Shown: positions 58,237 to 64,000 of the stretch, piece by piece
Position numbering within the stretch: position 1 is the first letter of the stretch
Layout of the letters: every line of letters begins with the position of its first letter
The notes under the pieces: generated by a model
Seen by the model: only the letters and a program-made list of their open reading frames with translations
Database searches by the model: none
Told to the model about the DNA's origin: nothing
Program-made: the position numbers and the translations under genes
Assembly (NCBI RefSeq): GCF_035975855.1
Contig: NZ_CP109055.1
Location: 9,982,001 to 10,046,000 of the forward strand
Direction: 5' to 3'
Length of the DNA stretch: 64,000 nt
Source of the DNA: Streptomyces sp. NBC_01304
Lineage (GTDB): Bacteria; Actinomycetota; Actinomycetes; Streptomycetales; Streptomycetaceae

Positions 58237-58428
58237 ATGACCGTGATGACGCTGCGCATCCCCGATGACCTAGATCCCTCGATCCGCGCGGGCGCCGAGG
58301 CGGCCGGCCTCTCGCTCAACGCCTACATCGTGCGCGCCGCCCGCCGACAGGCGGTACTCGACGGCGCGCAGCGCCTCGCCGCGCTCGGCCTCGGTGACGA
58401 CCTGGCAGGCGAGGGCGACACCCTATGA
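58237..58428 (+). CDS. Ribbon-helix-helix antitoxin
   Basis: 63 residues beginning MTVMTLRIPDDLDPSIRAGA, the typical RHH beta strand and first helix, followed by EAAGLSLNAYIVRAARRQAV (second helix). The C-terminus is flexible and acidic (GLGDDLAGEGDTL), as needed to cover the toxin. It overlaps the MazF-like gene by 4 nt and should autoregulate the operon. Confidence 0.8.
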   Translation: MTVMTLRIPDDLDPSIRAGAEAAGLSLNAYIVRAARRQAVLDGAQRLAALGLGDDLAGEGDTL

Positions 58429-58721
58429 GGCGGGGCGAGAATTGGACGCTCGCCGATGGCCGCAGTGTTTTGGTGGTCTCGCTCGATGGCCTTGAGGAGT
58501 CGTTCGGGGCGGTCCTCGCGATCGTGCTGCATCCCTCGGGGCGGTATCCGGACACCGCGATGTCTGTGGTCATCGGGGACCCGATGCCGTGCACGGCGGT
58601 CGCTGTGAACCTTCAGCAGCTCCGGGTGGCGCGGTTCGATGGGGCCACGCTCGTTGGGGCAGTGAGCTCTGAAGCGATGGCGCGCGTCGATGCGGCCTTG
58701 CGGGCGGTACTCGACCTTTAG
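58425..58721 (+). CDS. MazF/PemK-like toxin
   Basis: 98 residues, close to MazF size. The sequence LADGRSVLVVSLDGLEESFG, LAIVLHPSGRYPDTAMSVVI, CTAVAVNLQQLRVARFDGAT has the PemK/MazF beta-barrel order. The family's GDIV loop and active-site Arg are not conserved in classic form. Being the second gene after a RHH antitoxin supports an RNA-cleaving toxin. Function is inferred. Confidence 0.65.
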   Translation: MRRGENWTLADGRSVLVVSLDGLEESFGAVLAIVLHPSGRYPDTAMSVVIGDPMPCTAVAVNLQQLRVARFDGATLVGAVSSEAMARVDAALRAVLDL

Positions 58722-58867
58722 TCGGTCGCATGCATGGTTGGGGTGACTCGATCAAGTCAGCAGCACGTGCTTTCCAGACGTTGTTTCATGCCTCCGGCGC
58801 GGGTCAGTGGTGCGTTCGGCAGTGTGGCAGGTGGAGAACGCCAACTGACGCTGAACTGGGGGAACCT

Positions 58868-59440
58868 GTGATCGTCCGGCGATACATAGACGCGGATGAC
58901 GAGCTGGGTCAGCACCTCGCCCGCGAGCTCAACACACCGGTGGACTGGCCCGAGGAAGGGCTGAGTGCGGGGCGCGTTGCGCAGATCGCTGCTGCGGCAG
59001 CCTGCGATGTGTCCTACAACCAAGCGGCGAACGGTCACCTGGTCGACCTCTTCGCCTCGCTCCCGTTGCCTGGCACGCCTGAAGGCCGGGAGTTCTGGCA
59101 TGAGATGACTCTCGCGGGAGGTCAGGCTGCCTGGAACGTCGTTCCCGCCAATGCGGGGGGCCCGTTCTTCGAGTACCTGATCAACGGGAACGAAGGCGGA
59201 ATTGCTAGCCGTGTCCTCAGCTTTTTCTCCGAGCTCGACCAACGGCAGCGCGAGGCAGTCGCAGAGCTGATCGGTGGCGCTCTGGACAACGGCATGTTCT
59301 CTGGCAGCGCCAGCTACCTCGGACGGCTGTGGCTCCAGGACGCTGAAACGGCGGCCTGGCATGTCGCGCTCGCCAGCAACGCGGCACAGGAAGGCGAGGA
59401 AGGCCGCAAGCGATTCCTTGAAGCCTGGCGCAACGCGTAG
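58868..59440 (+). CDS. Protein of unknown function (190 aa)
   Basis: A GTG start (VIVRRYIDADDELG) with a GGGGGA site gives 190 residues; an upstream ATG at 58730 would add 46 residues of low plausibility. The protein is acidic and mainly helical (SAGRVAQIAAAAACDVSYNQ, VLSFFSELDQRQREAVAELI, RLWLQDAETAAWHVALASNA). No family was recognised. It is the last host-side gene before the tRNA-derived attachment site. Confidence 0.6.
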   Translation: MIVRRYIDADDELGQHLARELNTPVDWPEEGLSAGRVAQIAAAAACDVSYNQAANGHLVDLFASLPLPGTPEGREFWHEMTLAGGQAAWNVVPANAGGPFFEYLINGNEGGIASRVLSFFSELDQRQREAVAELIGGALDNGMFSGSASYLGRLWLQDAETAAWHVALASNAAQEGEEGRKRFLEAWRNA

Positions 59441-59494
59441 GTGCGTTCGGTGACGTGCAGTGGAGCGCCCGGATTAGCAGGAGAATTAGCAAGC

Positions 59495-59542
59495 GGGACG
59501 AAGGAGGCCCCATCCGGAACCGGATGGGGCCTCCTTCGTCCC
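59495..59542. terminator. Very strong terminator beside the attachment site
   Basis: Perfect 23-bp inverted repeat with a 2-nt loop (arms 59495-59517 and 59520-59542; core GGCCCCATCCGG). It lies 3 nt beyond the tRNA 3' end, where the native tRNA terminator would be expected, and could also end the plus-strand gene upstream. Confidence 0.85.
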
Positions 59543-59545
59543 GGG

Positions 59546-59588
59546 AGCCGCCTTCGGCATTCGAACCCGAGACCTACGCATTACGAGT
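59546..59588 (-). other. Attachment-site copy: 3' half of tRNA-Thr(CGU)
   Basis: 43 nt read on the minus strand as the anticodon loop CTCGTAA, the 3' side of the anticodon stem TGCGT, a T-arm with GGTTCGAAT, and the acceptor strand AAGGCGGCT. The 5' half is absent: homology stops at the anticodon loop. The innermost T-stem pair is broken (G opposite G), so this is not a working tRNA. A lone 3' half is the usual by-product of tyrosine-integrase insertion into a tRNA gene. The orientation predicts an intact tRNA on the minus strand to the right of the window. Confidence 0.75.
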
Positions 59589-59732
59589 TGTCGGATCTTG
59601 GTCCGGGGACGTGCAGGGACGTACGGAACAGCAGGTCAAGCAGGCTTCGGGACGGCACCGGACGGAACTGCGGAGCCAATCGCGAACGAGACCACGAGTG
59701 AGACCGCCATGGTTCCTCGGCCTGGAGCGTTG

Positions 59733-60461
59733 CTACGTGAAGCTCGCGTACAGGATCGCTATGACGATGCCGAACAGAATGCCGGCGCCGAAGAATCGAC
59801 GTCGTCCTTCCCAGTCCGGAAGGACTATCGGTGGGGGCGGGGTCACTCTCGCCTCGACCCGACTCGCGACCTCCATGAGCGACATGGTTACCTGCTGCAG
59901 TTTGGCCATCTGGCTGCCGTCGCCCGTCTTCAGGTCTCCGATCCCCCGGGTTGTCTCGTTGAGCCCAACCAGGCTGCCCTCTAACCGAGCGACGAGGCCG
60001 TTGAGGTCATCGCCACGGTCTTGAGCGAGAACCACTTCCAGGCGGCTGACGAGCGGGAGGAGATCCGCGACGTTGAGCTTGGATGCAGCAATGTTCAGTT
60101 GACGGGCGACGTCCTCGTTGATGCCGTGACTGGCGTTGGTGAGCAGGTGAGCAACATCTTCGTTGATCCGGTAGGAGGCACGCGAGATCTGGCGGGCGAC
60201 GTCCTCGTTGATACTCCGGGCTGCCAATGACAGTTGGCTGACCGTGTCAGGCGAGATGACACCATCCCGCAGGGCGTCTTCGAGTAGCCGCGCCATCTGG
60301 GGCGCCGACTTCCCCAACTTCGCGAGCGTTTTCTTCGTTTGCGGGTCAATTTCGTGGTGGATGTTGATGTCGCCGTGGTGGTCACGGCCGACAAACGCAC
60401 CGTCGCCGTAGTTGTTCTGAACAGTGCGCTGCTCCGGGGGCCCTGGGTTGTCGGTGTTCAC
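59733..60461 (-). CDS. Membrane protein with N-terminal amyloid-like motif
   Basis: 242 residues. Residues 16-34 (NNYGDGAFVGRDHHGDINI) nearly repeat the C-terminal motif of the overlapping upstream gene. Residues about 80-135 hold three copies of a 15-16-residue helix repeat (SINEDVARQ, RINEDVAHL, GINEDVARQ). A longer coiled coil follows (LEVVLAQDRGDDLNGLVARL), and a C-terminal membrane span (FFGAGILFGIVIAILYASFT). A receptor or pore-forming partner in an amyloid-signalling pair is a reasonable model. No enzymatic domain is present. The family was not otherwise recognised. Confidence 0.65.
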   Translation of the reverse strand: MNTDNPGPPEQRTVQNNYGDGAFVGRDHHGDINIHHEIDPQTKKTLAKLGKSAPQMARLLEDALRDGVISPDTVSQLSLAARSINEDVARQISRASYRINEDVAHLLTNASHGINEDVARQLNIAASKLNVADLLPLVSRLEVVLAQDRGDDLNGLVARLEGSLVGLNETTRGIGDLKTGDGSQMAKLQQVTMSLMEVASRVEARVTPPPPIVLPDWEGRRRFFGAGILFGIVIAILYASFT

Positions 60462-60844
60462 CGGTCACCCCGGGTGTTGATGTTGATGTCGCCGTAGTGA
60501 TCGCTTCCGATGAAGGCTCCGGAGCCGTGGTTGTGCTGCGACCCGATGTTGATTGTCTTCGTCGGCGCTGTTTTCTTGAGTTCATCAATGTCGGCCCGGG
60601 CGTCAGGATGAGCATCGAGAAAGGCCGCGAACAGCTCAGCCCAGGTGTCGGTAATGGCGCGCTCGGTGATCTCACGCCGGGCCAGGTCCGCTGTGTGCTC
60701 GTCCAGCGTCTGCAGGGCGGTGCTCTCCTCTTGCGCAGTGCCGTGGCGACGGAAGATGGCCGAGATCCGGTTGCGTAAGGCTCCTACCTGCTCCTGTAGT
60801 AGGTAGGAGAGGACGCCGCTGGCGGCTCCTGTACTCACGGCCAT
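60458..60844 (-). CDS. Helical protein with C-terminal amyloid-like motif
   Basis: The ATG at 60844 (MAVSTGAASGVLSYLLQEQV) gives 128 residues. Residues 1-95 are helical with a small hydrophobic start and alternating charges (LRNRISAIFRRHGTAQEEST, WAELFAAFLDAHPDARADID). The end (104-122, HNHGSGAFIGSDHYGDINI) matches the N-terminal motif of the next gene. The genes overlap by 4 nt, so they are co-translated. The arrangement of helical domain plus C-terminal motif is that of effectors in bacterial amyloid-signalling pairs. Confidence 0.65.
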   Translation of the reverse strand: MAVSTGAASGVLSYLLQEQVGALRNRISAIFRRHGTAQEESTALQTLDEHTADLARREITERAITDTWAELFAAFLDAHPDARADIDELKKTAPTKTINIGSQHNHGSGAFIGSDHYGDININTRGDR

Positions 60845-61626
60845 GACCGCTTCTCCGTACGTGTGACGGTTCCCCCTTCGGCTGGTGGGTTGGCGCACCC
60901 AAGCGGGCCGTACGACATGCTTCGGGGCCGTACCTCACGCCAGAGCTGATTGACCGTACTGGTGGTAGCAACGCAAGGGCCTGACATTTCGAGACGCTGG
61001 CCGAAACCCATTGGTCAACCAAGCTCACGAGCACCGGAGATGCGTCAACTGCCGATGCGCCATGCCCGGTGACATCCCGGGGTCAGGTCGTGGCATCCGG
61101 TGGTCCCCAAGAGGGCACAGCCTTCTTGATCCACTCCCTGCTCACTCCCAAAGGGCCGGCAGGGGGCCCGCCTCGGCAACCGCAAATGCCCTGCAGTCGT
61201 CCTCGTGCACATGACCAATACACCTGATCCGATGCCCGATTGGCCACAGGGCTAGGCAGTGATCGCGTACTGCGCGATCCGGGACTTGCGCAGGTCAAAA
61301 GCCTGGCTTCGAGTGGTCTCACGCAGGTGAGCGTTCGGGGCTTCGGAGAAGATCTTCTCCCAGATTCCTCCCAACCACGCAGAGGCATGGCTGGCTGTCC
61401 GGGGAGGTGGGGCTCCAGGGCGCCAGGCGGATTCGCAGCGTCCGCGGCTCGCTACGCACCTTCGTCCTGGGCGGACGCTGAGCCTGTGGAGAGAGCGAAG
61501 ACGCGACAAACTCAGTCGACGGACGGAAGAGGCGCCCCTGGCAATCTTCCCAACTCAGGCACAACCCAGCAGCATCAGGCCTAACGTGGTGGTTGGTTGC
61601 AGGCTCAAGACGTTGGGGAGGCGCAC
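60845..61626. other. Intergenic region of the island, no gene supported
   Basis: 782 nt between divergent genes. Several short reading frames occur but are Arg/Pro/Ser-rich, lack ribosome sites and look like noise. The right end (61612-61629) carries the GGGGAGG ribosome site of the following gene. Base composition falls gradually toward the AT-richer gene that follows. Confidence 0.4.
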
Positions 61627-64000
61627 TTGAAGCCGTTGACAAAGGATGAACTTCTGACCGCATATTCAGATGCGGAAGAGCGGCAGAAAATTTTCCGCCT
61701 AGCCATCCTTAGTGACTTTCTGAGCTACTGCTTGATCGCGCGAGACTATAAACCGTCAACCAACCTGAACAACCAAATCAAGCTGACACCGTACGGGAAC
61801 GATAAGGTTCAGGCATTTGCTCGCAAGAGGATACCGATCCCAGAAGCACGCGCGATCTGCTTTCTTGAATTCTCCTGGATTCACCTACTCGTCGATGTGA
61901 AAGAGACAGATGTCGCGGCGGTTCAAGGCGTCATCAGTCAGCAAATTAGAGATAGGGCAATCTATTTCCCGTTCGTATTTGGTCGGGAGCTGTACGATCG
62001 AGCATACGAAAATCTGGATCCCGAGAAAAGGTCATTGGATCCTTCTGATACATTGGATTTCCTGAAGGATACGCCCCAGGGTGTCTTTCAGATGCACGAA
62101 TTCGTCACCGGGCCGTTCGGTCTACTCAACAGCAAGCAGTTGCGCTTCTTTCAGCCTCAGCGTCACGCCGGACTGCTGCACTGTGGGGATGTAAGTTGTC
62201 ACGAAATCCACAATGTTGATTTCGCGACTGCATCAGAGGCGCCCATAAATAAGCATCGCGGTCAGGCAGTGCGTACCCTTCAAAGGGACAGTGAGATCCC
62301 AAGTGCATGGGCATCGTTCATTTCAGACATTTTTTCTGAGACGGTACACCCTGCCCGGGATAATGTGAGTGAGACTCTGATACCCATTTTGGGCGACTGT
62401 CTCACCGGAGTCGAAATTCGTGAACTAACGGCCTGGCTTCTGGATAATACGCAGGGAGATCTCCGCGCAGTTTGCGCTTCCCTCGGATTGCAGGGCCCTT
62501 CAAAGAGCATAGTGGGTTCAATGGGGCGTGCCGAGCTCATGCAACTTTGTTTGACGATGAGCGACAGGGAAATAACGCAAGGGATTGACACCCTAGTCCA
62601 CGAAAGTGTAGTCGAGATTCCAAGGACTGAGATTCGTCGACCGCCGATCAATGGCGATTCGGTCTTCGGCACCTTCCGGATGAGTGCGGAGATTGGAAAT
62701 CACGGGGTCAGGATTCGCTCTGAAGCTATGCATCTAGCTCCCCTGCGGTTGCGAAATCTAGTCGAGCGCATGTATCGACTTTCGGACGAGGCCGATAGAG
62801 ACGAGTTGGAGTGGCAGCTTCGGGCCGCTAGCGGTGAAACCCTGGAAGCTCGTCTTGAGAACTATCTCATGGACCACTCCCCGAAAACGGTAGTCCAGAA
62901 TCTCGTACTGGCGCGAAAAAGCAACGTCATTACAGCTTGCGAGCTTCTTTCATTGCGCGAGGGCGCTCAGGAGAGTGAGGACTTCATCGCGCTTGTTCTC
63001 TGGAAGCTTGGTTTCGCCTCTGAAACCAGCGGGGATCCGCACGCCGACTTTTGGCGACATCATGAGGAGATGGAGAAAATGTCACGCATGGGGCCGGGCG
63101 GCCCCATGTCGCCATCCGTTGAAGAGATAAGAAAGGCGGCCGGCGCATACTTTCCGGCATTGGAGAACGTGCTGGAAGATGCCCTGTGTTTCTCGATCTG
63201 GGCCCTATCTCACGATCACGTGAACGATCGTAAACCATTCATATTCGAACCAAGTCGACAACTCGAAAAGTCTTTCGAGTGGCTTCAGGCTGCGGTATCC
63301 AGATCTGGCGATAGCGAACTGTTGTTCGGTGAAAAGAACACGCTGTACCCGCTATGTCGGGGCTTCCAGTGCTTGGCGTCGGAGCTAAAGAGGCTGGCCG
63401 CAGAACGAGATAACCACGTGCGCCCTGCGTCCGAGTTCCCTGATTGGGTAAGTCACCAATCTCTGCAGCGTTTTCCATTTGAGCACCTAATCCCGTTTCT
63501 TGACTTGACGGACGACTCTCGCGAGGCTGTTCTAGGGAATCTTCACGAGATCAGTCGCATGCTAGTTTCAGGGAAGGTTTGCGAAACCAGGAACGACCTG
63601 CTTCATGGCGGGCGGAAAGATATCAGCCTTGCCAATGTGCGAGCGAGCCTGAGCGCGATCCGGAGCGCAGTTCAACTCTTGGAGGACTGTGGATTCGCGC
63701 GCGTCACCTTTGCCACGTCGAACCGACGCTCCGACGGATACGGGAGGTCGATTACGACGCTCAGAAACATGCGTGGAGCAACGCTAGACATGCACAACCC
63801 TTCACCATTCAGCTGGTTGGGGCTTCCTAGTACTGGTGGCGAGGTGCATATAATGACAGCAGCCTGCTTTTCTGCGCCAAATGACTTTCTTCGGTTCCAG
63901 TCTGAAAGCAATTCTCCCTACACTGAAATGTGGGGAGATTTTCCGAAGAGGAAACCTCGTTCCCAAAGGGTGGGACACGCCCTTGAGGGGGTGACTGGCG
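61627..64000 (+). CDS. Large HEPN-motif protein, candidate defence gene (partial, open at right edge)
   Basis: A TTG start with GGGGAGG 5 nt upstream opens a frame of at least 791 codons that reaches the window end without a stop. The protein starts LKPLTKDELLTAYSDAEERQ. Residues 655-660 read RNDLLH in the context CETRNDLLHGGRKD, the Rx4H motif of HEPN RNase domains, preceded by a long helical region (PFLDLTDDSREAVLGNLHEI). Earlier parts (about 1-640) are mixed helical with no recognised domain. Codon use is visibly AT-richer than in neighbouring host and phage genes, supporting recent acquisition. Abortive-infection type defence is proposed. Confidence 0.7.
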   Translation, partial: MKPLTKDELLTAYSDAEERQKIFRLAILSDFLSYCLIARDYKPSTNLNNQIKLTPYGNDKVQAFARKRIPIPEARAICFLEFSWIHLLVDVKETDVAAVQGVISQQIRDRAIYFPFVFGRELYDRAYENLDPEKRSLDPSDTLDFLKDTPQGVFQMHEFVTGPFGLLNSKQLRFFQPQRHAGLLHCGDVSCHEIHNVDFATASEAPINKHRGQAVRTLQRDSEIPSAWASFISDIFSETVHPARDNVSETLIPILGDCLTGVEIRELTAWLLDNTQGDLRAVCASLGLQGPSKSIVGSMGRAELMQLCLTMSDREITQGIDTLVHESVVEIPRTEIRRPPINGDSVFGTFRMSAEIGNHGVRIRSEAMHLAPLRLRNLVERMYRLSDEADRDELEWQLRAASGETLEARLENYLMDHSPKTVVQNLVLARKSNVITACELLSLREGAQESEDFIALVLWKLGFASETSGDPHADFWRHHEEMEKMSRMGPGGPMSPSVEEIRKAAGAYFPALENVLEDALCFSIWALSHDHVNDRKPFIFEPSRQLEKSFEWLQAAVSRSGDSELLFGEKNTLYPLCRGFQCLASELKRLAAERDNHVRPASEFPDWVSHQSLQRFPFEHLIPFLDLTDDSREAVLGNLHEISRMLVSGKVCETRNDLLHGGRKDISLANVRASLSAIRSAVQLLEDCGFARVTFATSNRRSDGYGRSITTLRNMRGATLDMHNPSPFSWLGLPSTGGEVHIMTAACFSAPNDFLRFQSESNSPYTEMWGDFPKRKPRSQRVGHALEGVTG

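Noticed and set aside
59546..59588. A functional tRNA gene
   Set aside because: The 5' half (acceptor 5' strand, D-arm, 5' anticodon stem) is absent and the T-stem has a mismatch, so it is an attachment-site copy.
61083..61663. Small overlapping frames on both strands before the HEPN gene
   Set aside because: No ribosome sites, noisy composition and overlap with each other; the downstream gene has a clear GGGGAGG site.

Overview
The window is high-GC actinobacterial DNA, almost certainly Streptomyces. Evidence is the codon use, a WhiB-family protein, a mycothiol-dependent isomerase-family protein, a DUF6332-like protein and an RppA-type polyketide synthase. It has three parts: the right-hand portion of a siphovirus prophage (1 to about 44.9 kb), a stretch of host chromosome (about 44.9 to 59.5 kb), and the start of a second integrated island (59.6 kb to the right edge).

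Prophage, read right to left on the minus strand. The immunity region (44.46-44.9 kb) has a small plus-strand HTH repressor candidate, a TGTTGAG/CTCAACA operator, and a divergent early gene for a winged-helix replication-initiator candidate. The middle of that gene carries seven tandem ATCGGC...GCCGAT iterons, so it probably contains the phage origin, as lambda O does. A chain of mostly overlapping small early genes follows, including a WhiB-like regulator and several zinc-knuckle proteins (43.5-41.0 kb). A cargo zone (40.9-34.7 kb) holds membrane proteins, small HTH proteins, a secreted HNH nuclease, and a plus-strand island of secreted small proteins. Packaging and head genes come next: terminase small and large subunits, four fibronectin-III (FN3) tail or decoration proteins, a DUF1360-like membrane protein, portal, MuF, head maturation protease and a small CGS-type protein.

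Between the protease and the major capsid gene is a cassette foreign to virion assembly. It encodes a type III polyketide synthase with all catalytic residues, closely resembling 1,3,6,8-tetrahydroxynaphthalene synthase (RppA), then an aldo/keto reductase and a SnoaL/NTF2-like protein. The synthase start overlaps the stop of the upstream phage gene and the reductase start overlaps the synthase stop, so the cassette is translationally wired into the phage operon. This is the most striking feature of the window.

The capsid and tail module follows (21.7-1 kb): a large capsid protein with an N-terminal coiled-coil extension, a second head protein, a major tail protein, connectors, tail chaperones, a 1253-residue tape measure, tail-tip proteins, and an array of tail appendage genes sharing a WPYPG/GLYxDPxGLW-type docking region. 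The array ends in a beta-helix tailspike cut by the left edge. Integrase and lysis genes are not in the window.

Host segment. It contains a NarL-type two-component system, a divergent MarR/DHA2 drug-efflux pair with a palindromic operator, a maleylpyruvate-isomerase-family protein, an XRE regulator with a membrane segment, a PaaK-like ligase, a lipoprotein, a possible I66-type protease inhibitor, a truncated MFS gene and its remnant, orphan immunity genes (Imm32-like and Imm53-like), and a RHH/MazF-like toxin-antitoxin pair.

Right-hand island. A 43-nt copy of the 3' half of a tRNA-Thr(CGU) gene, next to a 23-bp terminator stem, looks like the left attachment site of an integrated element running off the right edge. 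Its cargo looks like defence. Two overlapping genes carry the same glycine/asparagine-rich motif at their adjoining ends, the arrangement expected of an amyloid-signalling pair. A large, visibly AT-richer gene, open to the edge, carries an RNDLLH (Rx4H) HEPN-type motif.
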